Source: Hyphomicrobiales bacterium
GTDB taxonomy: Bacteria; Pseudomonadota; Alphaproteobacteria; Rhizobiales; Beijerinckiaceae
Direction: 5' to 3'
DNA: 64,000 bases
Assembly: GCA_900470095.1 (NCBI GenBank)
Contig: UBZM01000021.1
Coordinates: 135,535-199,534 of the forward strand
Both the position numbers and the translations under genes were made by a program. Each line of letters begins with the position of its first letter. The stretch's first letter is position 1. The notes under the pieces were generated by a model. The model was given only the letters and a program-made list of their open reading frames with translations. It was not told the origin of the DNA and searched no databases. This document shows, piece by piece, positions 44,238 through 53,964 of this stretch.

Positions 44238-45413
44238 ATGAGTGTCGCCAATGGCCGGGCTTTGCTCGCAATGCCCGGTCCGACCAATATTCCCGATCGC
44301 GTTCTGCAAGCGATGATGCGGCCAGCCGAGGAACTCAGCTCCCAGCCGATCCTCGATTTGACGGGGTCGCTTCTGAATGATCTCCGGCTGGTCTTCCGTA
44401 CCAAGGGGGAAACCTTTCTCTATGCTGCCAACGGCCATGGCGGGTGGGAGGCGGCGCTGACCAATGTGCTCTCCCGCGGTGACAAGGTTCTCGTGCTGGC
44501 GAGCGGGCGCTTTGCCATCGGCTGGGGCGAAATGGCCCGTTTCCTGGGGGCAGATGTCGAGGTCCTTGCCGGGTCATGGCGCGCGGCCGTCGATCCGGTG
44601 GCCGTCGAGGAACGCCTGCGGCGCGACACCAACCATGAGATCAAGGCCGTGCTCATGGTACAGATCGATACGGCATCCGGTGTCGTCAACGACGTGCAGG
44701 CAGTGCGCAAGGCAATCGATGCTGCAGGCCACCCAGCCCTGTACATGATCGATGGCGTCGCCTCGCTGGGTTGCATGCCCTTCGAGATGGATGAATGGGG
44801 CGTCGATGTCGCGATGTCGGCCTCGCAGAAGGGCTTGATGACGCCGCCCGGCCTTGCTTTCGCCGCGGCGAGCGAGAAGGCTCTGCAGGCGCATCCCCAC
44901 GCGACGATGCGGACGCCCTACTGGGACTGGACGTCCCGGATGAGCCCGCCTCTCTACATGAAGCATTGCGGCACGCCGCCCGAGCATCTGATGTTCGGCC
45001 TGCGCGCGGCACTCGACATGGTCCTCGAGGAGGGGCTGGAGGCCGTCTGGCGCCGCCATGCCCTGCTGGCCGGCGCGACCCATGCTGCGATGACGCGATG
45101 GGCCGAGGGCCAGGTCCTGACCTGCAATATCGAGGAACCATCGCAGCGGGCGCCTTCGGTCACGACCATTCTCGTCCAGGGCGATCCGAGTTCGATCACT
45201 GATTATGCGCGCACGGTATGCGGCGTGACGCTGGGGCTCGCGATCGGCGATCTCGCCGGCAAGGCCTTTCGCATTGCCCATATGGGCCATGTCAATGCAC
45301 CGATGGTGCTTGGCAGCCTGAGCGCCGTCGAAATGGCCTTGCAGGCCCAGAATATCCCGCACGGTGCCGGCGGCGTTGCTGCAGCCATCACCCATCTCAG
45401 CCAGAGCGCGTAA
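44238..45413 (+). CDS. Class V aminotransferase, serine-glyoxylate type
   Basis: The 391-residue PLP enzyme has the cofactor lysine Lys198 in SASQKGLMTPPGLAF and begins MPGPTNIPDRVLQAMMRPA, the usual start of serine-glyoxylate/alanine-glyoxylate aminotransferases. Such enzymes convert serine and glyoxylate to hydroxypyruvate and glycine. AGGAG lies before the ATG. There are no serine-cycle genes in the window, so whether it serves photorespiration-like glycolate salvage or another amino acid is open. Confidence 0.88.
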   Translation: MSVANGRALLAMPGPTNIPDRVLQAMMRPAEELSSQPILDLTGSLLNDLRLVFRTKGETFLYAANGHGGWEAALTNVLSRGDKVLVLASGRFAIGWGEMARFLGADVEVLAGSWRAAVDPVAVEERLRRDTNHEIKAVLMVQIDTASGVVNDVQAVRKAIDAAGHPALYMIDGVASLGCMPFEMDEWGVDVAMSASQKGLMTPPGLAFAAASEKALQAHPHATMRTPYWDWTSRMSPPLYMKHCGTPPEHLMFGLRAALDMVLEEGLEAVWRRHALLAGATHAAMTRWAEGQVLTCNIEEPSQRAPSVTTILVQGDPSSITDYARTVCGVTLGLAIGDLAGKAFRIAHMGHVNAPMVLGSLSAVEMALQAQNIPHGAGGVAAAITHLSQSA

Positions 45414-45620
45414 GGCAGTGGCGAAGGCCTGGCCGGCAATGTGATCAGCCCCGGCCGGGCCGCTTGTGCCCGCGTAGGACCAGACGGGACACGAGGAGCT
45501 TCTCTGGTGCCCGAGATGGGCTCGGCAAAAGCAGGGCAGTCCGGCGCAAATGCCCGTTCCCAGACTTTACCGTCCTGCTCTAGCTTCGCGGTCCCATTCG
45601 GAACCAAGAGAGCGCAGGCC

Positions 45621-46829
45621 ATGAGTGAGTTGACCCCGGACGAAGCCAAGGTGACGGCATGGCTTGCCAGCCGCAAGGACGCGATGGTCGCGCTCCTGCG
45701 CGAGATGGTCGACACCGATTCCGGCTCTTATGACAAGCCGGGCGTCGACAGGGCAGGGCAGGTGCTCGCCCGGTTCCACGAAGCGAACGGGCTGAGCGTC
45801 GAAATCATTCCGGATGCTCGCTATGGCGATGCCGTCAAGGCGCGGCTGCCGAACCCGGCCGCCAACGACCAGCGCCCGGTGCTGTTGCTGGGGCATCGCG
45901 ATACTGTCTTCCCGGAGGGGGAGCCGACGCGCCGGCCTTTCACGATCAAGGCGGGCCGGGCCTATGGTCCGGGTGTCGCCGACATGAAGGCCGGTCTCGT
46001 CATCGAAGCCTTCGTCGCTGCCGCCTTTGCCGAATGCGGTGGCCTTTCCGCCCCGCTCACCATGCTGACGACGAGCGACGAGGAAATCGCCTCGCCCTCT
46101 TCGCGTCCGATCATCGAGGCGGCGGCGCGTGAATCGCGCTGTGTCTTCAATGCCGAGCCGAGCCGGCTGCCGTCCGGCACCGAGTTCCTGCGCGATCACA
46201 AGCAGTCGATCACCAGCGGCCGCAAGGGCGGCGTCTTCATGCGTGCCGAATTCGTCGGCAAGGCCGCCCATTCCGGCGCAAATTACGAGAAGGGCGTCTC
46301 GGCCATTGTCGACCTCGGCCACAAAATTCCGAAGTTGCAGGGGCTGACCGATCTCGAGCGCGGTGTCACCGTCAATGTCGGGCTGATCGGCGGCGGCCAG
46401 ACCGTCAATACGGTCGCTCCCCATGCCTGGTGCGAAATCGATCTGCGCTATGTCACGGCCGCGCAGCGCGATGAACTGGTCAGCGCGATCCGCGGCATCA
46501 TCGAGACCCCCATCGTCGAAGGCTCGAGCGCGAAACTGACCATCAAGGGCGAGTTCGTGCCGCTGGAACGAACCCCTGGAGCCGCCGCCCTCTACGATAC
46601 CTATCGTGATGCGGCTGCGAGTTTCGGGATCAGCGTCAGCGCCGAGTTCACCGGCGGTTGTGCGGATTCCGGTTTCACTGCGGCGCAGGGTTGCCCGACG
46701 CTATGCTCTGTCGGCCCGATCGGCGGAATGGCGCACACTCCGGACGAATTCCTCGAGGTCGAGAGCATCGTGCCGGCTGCGCAGGTGCTGGCGCTCGCCG
46801 TGATGCGCACGGCTGCGCGCATGGAGTGA
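45621..46829 (+). CDS. M20 family metallopeptidase (glutamate carboxypeptidase type)
   Basis: The 402-residue enzyme shows the two-zinc site of the M20 family: His in LLLGHRDTVFPEG, Asp in GPGVADMKAGLV, the general base in TTSDEEIAS, FNAEPS and a final His in GGMAHTPDEFLEVES. The domain order is catalytic, dimerisation (about 190-300), catalytic. It resembles CPG2-type carboxypeptidases that remove C-terminal glutamate. No signal peptide is seen, so it acts in the cytoplasm. I use the ATG at 45621, as the sequence further upstream does not look like protein. Confidence 0.9.
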   Translation: MSELTPDEAKVTAWLASRKDAMVALLREMVDTDSGSYDKPGVDRAGQVLARFHEANGLSVEIIPDARYGDAVKARLPNPAANDQRPVLLLGHRDTVFPEGEPTRRPFTIKAGRAYGPGVADMKAGLVIEAFVAAAFAECGGLSAPLTMLTTSDEEIASPSSRPIIEAAARESRCVFNAEPSRLPSGTEFLRDHKQSITSGRKGGVFMRAEFVGKAAHSGANYEKGVSAIVDLGHKIPKLQGLTDLERGVTVNVGLIGGGQTVNTVAPHAWCEIDLRYVTAAQRDELVSAIRGIIETPIVEGSSAKLTIKGEFVPLERTPGAAALYDTYRDAAASFGISVSAEFTGGCADSGFTAAQGCPTLCSVGPIGGMAHTPDEFLEVESIVPAAQVLALAVMRTAARME

Positions 46830-46918
46830 GGTCAGGGCGGATTGCCACTGCGCGGATGCGCGGCCGCGTGCCGATCATCCGTCGGTTGAACCGCCGCTGA
46901 CAGGGCAGCGACGCAACG

Positions 46919-46953
46919 CCATCGATGCTCGCTCCTGGGGCGAGCATCGATGG
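46919..46953. terminator. Long perfect hairpin between converging genes
   Basis: CCATCGATGCTCGC (46919-46932) and GCGAGCATCGATGG (46940-46953) pair over 14 bases around a 7-base loop, midway between the M20 peptidase and GH15 stops. No T run follows on either strand. It may act as a bidirectional block or be a mobile palindromic repeat. Confidence 0.55.
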
Positions 46954-46982
46954 CGGGAATGGTCCTCGGTTTTAGTGCGCGC

Positions 46983-48824
46983 TCAGAACGCCTCTTCCCA
47001 GTTTCGGCTGAGCCGCATCGCCGAATTGATGAGCCCGACCATGGAATAGGTCTGCGGAAAATTGCCCCAGAGCTCGCCGGTTTCGAGGTCGGCATCCTCC
47101 GAGAGCAGGCCAAAGCTGTTGCGCCGCTTCAGGATGCGGCAGAACAGGTCCTTGGCTTCGTCGCGCCGGCCGATCGCATGCAGCGCGTCGACATACCAGA
47201 AGGCGCAGATCAGGAAGCCGGTATGCATGAAGCCGAAATCGTCCTGCGTGCCGTAACGCAGCAGGAGGTCACCGCGGCCGAGCTCGCGGCCGATGGTTTC
47301 GACGGTTGCAATATAGCGCGGATCCTCCGCCGTGACGAAGCCGAGTTCCGCGATCAGCAACAGGGTCGCGTCGAGATCGCTGCCGCCAAAGGTCGAAACG
47401 AAGGTGCCCTTCTCCTGGTTCCAGATCTGGTCGGTAATGACGCCCTTCAGACGTTTGGCCTCTCCACGCCAATAGTCCTTGCGGTCGGTGCGACCGAGCG
47501 TGCCGGCGATGCGTGCGAGCCGGTCGCAGGCCGCCCAGCACATCACGCTGGAGAAGGAATGCACGACCTGCTTCTCGCGCAGCTCCCACGGGCCGGCATC
47601 GGGCTTGTCGAAGACTGCGATGGCGAGCTCGCCCATGCGTTCGAGCTGCCCGAAGAGCGCGTCCTTGCCGGGCTGGATCAGGCGGCGGTCGAAGAAGGAA
47701 TGCGTCGCCGCAAGCACCACCGCACCGTAGCCGTCATTCTGGATTTGCGTCGCAGCGCCGTTGCCAACGCGCACCGGCTGGTGTCCGCGATAGCCTGACA
47801 GGTTCGGCACCTCGAATTCGGTCAGCGTGCCGCCGCGCGTGATCGGATAGAGCGGCGGCAGATGCTCCGCACCGCTCTCGGAGAAGGTGTCGACGATATT
47901 GGTGATGAAGCCGAGATAGTCCTCCATCGTCCGCGTCGTGCCCAGCCGATTAAGCGCATGCACGACGAAATAGGCGTCGCGCAGCCAGCAGAAGCGGTAG
48001 TCCCAGTTGCGCTGGGTGCCGGGAGCCTCAGGAATCGAGGTGGTCAGCGCGGCGACGATGGCGCCACTCTCTTCAAAGCTGCAGAGTTTCAGCGTGATCG
48101 AGGCACGAATGACCTCCTGCTGCCACTCGAAGGGGATCGAGAGGGAGCGCACCCAGTCGCGCCAGTAATCCGTCGTCTTATCCAGGAACTCGCGCGCGGT
48201 CGTCTCGATCTCGGCGCGTAGCGCCTCATCCGAGCCGATGAAGAAGGAGAAGGTCCGGTCGACCGCGAAAGGGACGCTGTCCATCACATAGGAGATCGGC
48301 GCATCCGTCGTCAGCCGGATCGTCTGGTCGGCGCCGACATAGCGGACATGGTTCGAGCCGCGCGTGATCTCGTCCGGTGGCTCGCCGAGGCCGAGGCATG
48401 GCTTCAGCACGACCCGGATACGCGGCCGGCCCGAAAGCCGGCGCACGCGCCGCACCAGCAGCGGCGGCCGGAAGGAACGCTCGTAGCGCACGAAACGAGG
48501 CGCGAAATCGAGAATCTCGATGGCATTGCCCTGGTCGTCGGACAGCACCGAGGAAAGGATCGCGGTGTTGTCGAGATAGCTTTGTTCGCATCGCGTCATG
48601 CCGACGAGTTCGATCGCGAACACGCCCTTCTCGGGCATGGCGTCGCCGTCATCGGGCTTGTTGTCGATCAGCGAACAGAAAACCGGGTCGCGGTCGAAGC
48701 GGGGAAAGCAGCCCCAGACGATATGGGCACGCCGATCGATGAGTGCGGCGATCGAGCAATTGCCGATCACGCCGAGATCGAGCGAGGCGGAATGCCGCGC
48801 CGTGGTGGAGGTTTCTACGGTCAT
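46983..48824 (-). CDS. Glycoside hydrolase family 15 protein (glucoamylase/trehalase type)
   Basis: The 613-residue protein has an N-terminal beta domain starting LGVIGNCSIAALIDRRAHIVWGCFPRFDRDPVF and the GH15 (alpha/alpha)6 catalytic domain with TQRNWDYRFCWLRDAYF, the family signature. No signal peptide is visible, so it is cytoplasmic. It starts two bases after the otsB stop. In mycobacteria a related GH15 enzyme is a trehalase, so trehalose is a natural substrate guess here; glucan hydrolysis is the alternative. Confidence 0.9.
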   Translation of the reverse strand: MTVETSTTARHSASLDLGVIGNCSIAALIDRRAHIVWGCFPRFDRDPVFCSLIDNKPDDGDAMPEKGVFAIELVGMTRCEQSYLDNTAILSSVLSDDQGNAIEILDFAPRFVRYERSFRPPLLVRRVRRLSGRPRIRVVLKPCLGLGEPPDEITRGSNHVRYVGADQTIRLTTDAPISYVMDSVPFAVDRTFSFFIGSDEALRAEIETTAREFLDKTTDYWRDWVRSLSIPFEWQQEVIRASITLKLCSFEESGAIVAALTTSIPEAPGTQRNWDYRFCWLRDAYFVVHALNRLGTTRTMEDYLGFITNIVDTFSESGAEHLPPLYPITRGGTLTEFEVPNLSGYRGHQPVRVGNGAATQIQNDGYGAVVLAATHSFFDRRLIQPGKDALFGQLERMGELAIAVFDKPDAGPWELREKQVVHSFSSVMCWAACDRLARIAGTLGRTDRKDYWRGEAKRLKGVITDQIWNQEKGTFVSTFGGSDLDATLLLIAELGFVTAEDPRYIATVETIGRELGRGDLLLRYGTQDDFGFMHTGFLICAFWYVDALHAIGRRDEAKDLFCRILKRRNSFGLLSEDADLETGELWGNFPQTYSMVGLINSAMRLSRNWEEAF

Positions 48825-48826
48825 GA

Positions 48827-49624
48827 TCAGCCTTGGCAGAAAGCGTCAATCGTCAGGCTGCCGCTTTCTGCGGCGGCGAGCAGGATGGTGCGGAGCGCTG
48901 TGGGGGAAGCAAGGCGCCGGCCGGCACAGGTCTCGCCTGCACCGATGCGGATCGACAGGCCGCCCAGCGCGTTCACCGTGGCAAAACCGGCTTCGTCGGT
49001 GATGTCGTCGCCGATGAACACCGGTGTCCGGCCGCTATAGGGCGCTTCCTGCATCAGCCAGGAAATGGCGCTGCCCTTGCTGGCCCCGGCCGGAACCAGT
49101 TCGGCGACCGATTTGCCTTCCTGCAAGCGGACGGAGGGGCCCATCCCCGCGGCAAGCTTCCTCGCCAGCGCGAGGGCTTCATCCTGGAGCTGCGGCGCCA
49201 GACGCCAGTGCAAGGCGGCCGAAATCCGTTTGTCCTCGACGAGGATACCGACATGGCTGTTGGCGAAACGGATGAGTTCCCGCAGCGCCTCGCGCAGGGC
49301 CTCGGGAGCGTCCGCCTGGCTGCGGATGGTTCCGCCGAGGCGGATCTGTGCGCCATGAAGGCCGGCGATGTCGAAGTGATAGGGGGCGAGAAACCCGTCG
49401 AGGTCGGGGATAGGGCGCCCGGAGACGAGCGCCAACGCTCCGCCCAGCGCCGAGCGTAGCGTATCGAGCGCCGGAGCGAGCTGCCTGTCGAGTTTGACCT
49501 CGTCGGGCACCGGCGCGATTTCGACCAGCGTTCCGTCAAAATCGAGAAACAGAGCGACCTGCTTCGCCAACTTGGTGAAGTCGCGGGATTCGTTGGTAGA
49601 TTCCGATTCGATCAATTCCATCAT
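48827..49624 (-). CDS. otsB: Trehalose-6-phosphate phosphatase
   Basis: OtsB removes phosphate from trehalose 6-phosphate. The protein has the HAD motif Asp28-Phe-Asp30-Gly-Thr in LFLDFDGTLVEI, and GDDITDEAGF near the C-terminus for magnesium. I start it at the ATG pair at 49624 (265 residues). A GTG at 49738 would add 38 Ser-rich residues without a family match; neither start has a strong ribosome-binding site. It is transcribed with the GH15 gene and divergently from otsA. Confidence 0.93.
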   Translation of the reverse strand: MMELIESESTNESRDFTKLAKQVALFLDFDGTLVEIAPVPDEVKLDRQLAPALDTLRSALGGALALVSGRPIPDLDGFLAPYHFDIAGLHGAQIRLGGTIRSQADAPEALREALRELIRFANSHVGILVEDKRISAALHWRLAPQLQDEALALARKLAAGMGPSVRLQEGKSVAELVPAGASKGSAISWLMQEAPYSGRTPVFIGDDITDEAGFATVNALGGLSIRIGAGETCAGRRLASPTALRTILLAAAESGSLTIDAFCQG

Positions 49625-49820
49625 TTCGTTCTGTTTGCGTGACGAAACGGGCGAAAGAACGACAGGTGAGCTGTCAGAAGCCTGGCCGGGGGTTCTTGCA
49701 TCATCCGCGCTATGGGCGGATGTTAGTGAACTTGCCACATTCTGCTTTCAGTTTGCCACAGTCATCATGATTTCAACGCGAGCCTGACGCGGCTTCGCCA
49801 TCTGACATCCGAAGCCCCTT

Positions 49821-49846
49821 GGAAACATTACGTGCGCCGGCGCGTT
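49821..49846 (+). promoter_or_regulatory. Candidate general-stress (EcfG-type) promoter of otsA
   Basis: GGAAA (49821-49825) and CGTT (49843-49846) are separated by 17 bases, one mismatch from the alphaproteobacterial EcfG consensus GGAAC-N16/17-CGTT. It lies 58 bases before the otsA start. otsA is a known target of the general stress response in several relatives, which supports the call. Confidence 0.45.
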
Positions 49847-49904
49847 CTGTTCCCGCTTCCGGTGTCGAAATTCGGGCAGCCGGCTGATCGGAGTTTTCCC
49901 GGAC

Positions 49905-51464
49905 ATGCGTCTCGTCATCGTTTCCAATCGCGTCACCATTCCCGATCGCAGCGAGAAGGTCGCCGCCGGCGGTCTTGCCGTCGCGTTACGTGAGGCGTTG
50001 GAGAAACATGGCGGGCTCTGGTTCGGCTGGAGCGGGCATGTCAGCGAAGAGAAGACCCATGCGGTGCGGACGCTCCAGCGCGGCAAGGTGACTTACGCGG
50101 TGACCGATCTGAGCGAGGAGGAGCGGCAGACCTATTATCTCGGCTTCTCGAACCGTGCCCTTTGGCCGAACATGCATTACCGGCTCGGTCTGACCGAGTT
50201 TTCGCGGGCCGACTATGCGGGCTATCTCGCCGTCAATCGCCGCTTTGCCAAGGCGCTCGTTGCGATGTTGCGGCCGGACGACCTGATCTGGGTTCACGAT
50301 TACCATCTGATCCCTTTGGCCGCGGAGCTTCGGCGGCTCGGGGTGAAGAACCGGATCGGCTATTTCCACCACATCCCCTGGCCGCCTTCCGAGGTCTTTG
50401 GCGCTCTGCCTTCGAGCATCACCCTGATGAAGACGGTCGGCGCCTATGATCTCGTTGGTCTGCAGACCGAGATCGATGCGCGCAACGTGGTGAGCGGACT
50501 GGTCAATCTCTGCGGCGCGAAGGCCGATGGCGACGGGGTCCGGCTCGGTCGGCGTTCGATCCAGGTTAAATCCTTCCCGATCGGCATCGATGTCGAGGGC
50601 TTTCGCAAGCTTGCGACGAGTTCTGCGCGCACGACCGCGGTGTCGATCCGGCGCGCGACGGAGGCCTTCGGGGACCGCAAGCTGGTCATCGGCGTCGATC
50701 GCCTCGACTACTCCAAGGGAATCGTCCAACGCCTGGAGGCCTTCGAGCGCTTTCTGCTTGAAAATCCCGAGCAGCGCGGCCGTGTCGGTATGCTGCAGAT
50801 CGCGCCACCCTCCCGCTCGGATGTTCCCGAATATGCTGAACTCGATCGCCAGTCGGACGAGACGGCCGGGCGGATCAACGCAGCGTTGGGCGAATTCGAC
50901 TGGACGCCGATCCGCGTGGTCAAGAAGGCTTATTCCCGCAATGTCCTGGCCGGCTTCTATCGCCGAGCCCAAGTCGGGCTGGTCACGCCGATGCGCGACG
51001 GCATGAATCTGGTCGCCAAGGAATACATTGCGGCGCAGGATCCCGCCGATCCCGGCGTGCTGGTCCTTTCGCGCTTCGCAGGGGCGGCGCGCCAGATGAA
51101 GGACGCGCTGATCGTCAATCCCTACGATCTCTCGGAAATGTCGGAGGCGATCCAGCAGGCTCTGGTCATGCCGAAGCCGGAACGAATCCGGCGTTTCGAG
51201 AAGCTCTACGCCACCATCGCGGCAACCGATATCGGCTGGTGGACGGAGACCTATCTTGCCGCGCTCTCCGAGGGCGAAGCCGGGTTTCCGGTGACGCGCC
51301 CAGCGACCAAGAGAGCGGTTCGCGCCAAGCCGGCGACCGGAACCAAGCCGCGACCGGCGACTTCGCGCGCTCCGGCCAAATCCGCAAGCGGCGCCGCAAC
51401 GACCGTTCCAACAATGTCGGATCTGTCACAAATCGCGGCTGGAAACGGGCGCTTGCCACATTAA
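49905..51464 (+). CDS. otsA: Trehalose-6-phosphate synthase
   Basis: OtsA makes trehalose 6-phosphate from UDP-glucose and glucose 6-phosphate. The 519-residue protein shows the GT20 start [28 protein letters not shown], the donor site [18 protein letters not shown] and [16 protein letters not shown]. The last 60 residues form a Lys/Ala/Pro-rich tail ([16 protein letters not shown]...) beyond the usual end near residue 460. That tail is low-complexity and may be disordered. The gene is divergent from otsB. Confidence 0.96.
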   Translation: MRLVIVSNRVTIPDRSEKVAAGGLAVALREALEKHGGLWFGWSGHVSEEKTHAVRTLQRGKVTYAVTDLSEEERQTYYLGFSNRALWPNMHYRLGLTEFSRADYAGYLAVNRRFAKALVAMLRPDDLIWVHDYHLIPLAAELRRLGVKNRIGYFHHIPWPPSEVFGALPSSITLMKTVGAYDLVGLQTEIDARNVVSGLVNLCGAKADGDGVRLGRRSIQVKSFPIGIDVEGFRKLATSSARTTAVSIRRATEAFGDRKLVIGVDRLDYSKGIVQRLEAFERFLLENPEQRGRVGMLQIAPPSRSDVPEYAELDRQSDETAGRINAALGEFDWTPIRVVKKAYSRNVLAGFYRRAQVGLVTPMRDGMNLVAKEYIAAQDPADPGVLVLSRFAGAARQMKDALIVNPYDLSEMSEAIQQALVMPKPERIRRFEKLYATIAATDIGWWTETYLAALSEGEAGFPVTRPATKRAVRAKPATGTKPRPATSRAPAKSASGAATTVPTMSDLSQIAAGNGRLPH

Positions 51465-51645
51465 TGAGAAGCCCTGCCGCCGATTTCACCTCGGGGTTGT
51501 AACGGCGGCCCTTGCCGAACACTCCTTTCGCTCGCTAGAAGGCGACAAGAACCGGGGCATGCTGCCGACTCATCCGGAGCCAGGTATCAGGTCTGCGAGC
51601 GGCATCGGCAACGATGTCTGAGGAGGCGGGCGGAGGGCCGATTTG

Positions 51646-53913
51646 ATGCGAGGCGCTCTCGGAGGTCCGGGCGTTCTGCTGCGCCGTCTCCGCGAGGTCA
51701 TGGCAGCGCCCGTCAGCCCGCAGGAGCGGCTGGATCGGCTTGTCGTCCTGATCGCCGGCAATCTGGTCGCGGAAGTGTGTTCCGTCTATGTCCTGCTTGA
51801 GGACGGTTCGCTTGAACTCTACGCGACAGAGGGCCTGAATCGCGAAGCGGTGCATCTCACCCGGATGCGCGCCGACGAAGGTCTCGTTGGCTTGATCGCG
51901 AGCGAGGCCGAGCCCGTTGCCCTGTCCGACGCGCAATCGCACCCGGCCTTCTCCTATCGTCCGGAGACGGGCGAAGAGATTTACCATTCCTTCCTCGGCG
52001 TCCCGATCCTACGGGGCGGTGCGGTCATGGGCGTCCTCGTCATCCAGAACCGCGCATCGCGGCTCTACAACGAGGAAGAGATCGAGACGCTGCAGACCAC
52101 CGCCATGATCATGGCGGAGATGATCGCGGCGGGCGGGCTGAAATCGCTGGCGCCGCCCGGCAGCATGATCGGCCTCGATCGGCCGATTCACGGCGTCGGC
52201 GTCAAGCTGGCGGACGGTGTCGGGCTCGGCCACGCCGTTCTCCACGAACCTCGGGTCGCGATCACCAATCTGATCGCCGAGAATCCCGCCCGCGAGGTCA
52301 AGCGGCTCGAGGCCGCCATCGCCGAGATGCGAACCGCGATCGACGAACTGATCGAGCGTGGCGACGTGGCTCATACCGGCGAGCATCGTGACGTTCTCGA
52401 AACCTTCCGCATGTTCGCCCATGACCAGGGTTGGCTCAGGCGGATGCGCGAAGTGGTGATGACCGGCCTCACCGCCGAGGCGGCGGTCGAGCGTGTACAA
52501 TCCGACACCCGCGCCAAGATGCTGCGCCAGACCGATCCCTATCTCAGGGAGCGGCTGCACGATCTCGACGATTTGGCGAATCGGCTGCTGCGAACCCTGA
52601 TGGGCAAGGCGAATGGCGTTGCACATGAGAAGCTGCCCGAAAACGCCATCCTGATCGCCCGCTCGATGGGGCCGGCGGCACTGCTCGATTATGACCGCGT
52701 CCGTTTGCGTGGGCTTATCCTCGAGGAAGGCGGCCCGACCAGCCACATCGCCATCGTGGCGCGGGCGCTTGGCATTCCGGCCGTCGGCGAGATCGTCAAC
52801 GCAACCGCCCTGATCCAGGCCGGCGACGCCGTCATCGTCGACGGCCAGGCCGGCGAGGTGCAGATCCGTCCGCAGCCGGACGTCGAGAACGCTTACAAGG
52901 ACAAGGCCCGCCTGCGCGCCCGCAAGCAGGAACAGTACCGCAAGCTCAAGGATCTGCCGGCCGTCACCAAGGACGGGGTCGAGATCAACCTCCAGATCAA
53001 TGCCGGCCTTCTGGTCGACATGCACAGTCTCGACGAGACGGCCGCCGCAGGGATCGGGCTGTTCCGCACCGAACTGCAATTCATGGTCGCTCAGCACATG
53101 CCGACGACGACCGAGCAGCAAGCGCTCTACGGGGCCGTGCTCAAGGCGGCGCAGGGCCGGCCGGTCGTCTTCCGGACGCTCGATATCGGCGGCGACAAGG
53201 TGCTGCCCTATATGGAACGCGTCGAGGAGGAGAATCCGGCGCTCGGTTGGCGCGCGATCCGGATCGGCCTCGACAAGCCTCGTCTGCTGCGCGGCCAGAT
53301 CAGGGCGATGCTGCGGGCCGGAGCCGGCCAGGACATGCGCATCATGCTGCCCATGGTCGCGACCGTGGACGAATTCCTGCGCGCGCGCTTCATCGTGCGC
53401 CGCGAGCTCGCCATGATGGAGAAGCAGGAGCGTCCGGCGCCCACCAATCTCGAGCTCGGCGTCATGGTCGAGGTGCCGTCGCTGCTGTTCGAACTGGCAG
53501 AGATCTCGCGCGAGGCCGACTTCCTGTCGATCGGCACGAATGACCTGATGCAGTTCCTGTTCGCGGCCGATCGTGAGAATCGTCGGGTGTCCGAGCGCTT
53601 CGATCCGCTTTGCGTCGCCGCACTCCGGGCGCTGCGGACGATCGTCGAGGCCGCGGGCGAGGCAGGTTGCCCCGTCTCGGTCTGCGGTGAGATGGGTGGC
53701 AAGCCGCTGGAGACGATGGCGCTGATCGGCATGGGCTATCGCTCGTTCTCGATGTCCGCGGCGTCGTTCGGCCCGGTCAAGGCGATGCTGCGCGCGCTTG
53801 ACGTCAGGAAGCTGCGCGAGCGTATGGATTGGATGCTCGCCTCTTCCGATGGTGCATCGAGCCTGCGTTCGCAGCTTTCGGCATTGGCGACCGAATTGAA
53901 AGTGCCGGTCTAG
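51646..53913 (+). CDS. ptsP: Nitrogen-related phosphotransferase enzyme I (GAF-PTS EI)
   Basis: PtsP phosphorylates NPr with PEP and so drives the regulatory PTS(Ntr). The 755-residue protein starts with a GAF domain (about 25-150) and continues with enzyme I: an N-terminal domain, the active-site histidine in GGPTSHIAIVARALGIP, and the PEP-binding barrel with GIGLFRTELQFM, RTLDIGGDKVLPY and SIGTNDLMQFLFAADR. All core motifs are intact. The ATG at 51646 follows GGAGGG. prfA lies 51 bases downstream, an order common in alphaproteobacteria. Confidence 0.96.
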   Translation: MRGALGGPGVLLRRLREVMAAPVSPQERLDRLVVLIAGNLVAEVCSVYVLLEDGSLELYATEGLNREAVHLTRMRADEGLVGLIASEAEPVALSDAQSHPAFSYRPETGEEIYHSFLGVPILRGGAVMGVLVIQNRASRLYNEEEIETLQTTAMIMAEMIAAGGLKSLAPPGSMIGLDRPIHGVGVKLADGVGLGHAVLHEPRVAITNLIAENPAREVKRLEAAIAEMRTAIDELIERGDVAHTGEHRDVLETFRMFAHDQGWLRRMREVVMTGLTAEAAVERVQSDTRAKMLRQTDPYLRERLHDLDDLANRLLRTLMGKANGVAHEKLPENAILIARSMGPAALLDYDRVRLRGLILEEGGPTSHIAIVARALGIPAVGEIVNATALIQAGDAVIVDGQAGEVQIRPQPDVENAYKDKARLRARKQEQYRKLKDLPAVTKDGVEINLQINAGLLVDMHSLDETAAAGIGLFRTELQFMVAQHMPTTTEQQALYGAVLKAAQGRPVVFRTLDIGGDKVLPYMERVEEENPALGWRAIRIGLDKPRLLRGQIRAMLRAGAGQDMRIMLPMVATVDEFLRARFIVRRELAMMEKQERPAPTNLELGVMVEVPSLLFELAEISREADFLSIGTNDLMQFLFAADRENRRVSERFDPLCVAALRALRTIVEAAGEAGCPVSVCGEMGGKPLETMALIGMGYRSFSMSAASFGPVKAMLRALDVRKLRERMDWMLASSDGASSLRSQLSALATELKVPV

Positions 53914-53964
53914 CGACGCTGAAGCGCGCTTCGCCGGTCCCCAAACAGTGTTTCCGAGTTCCTG

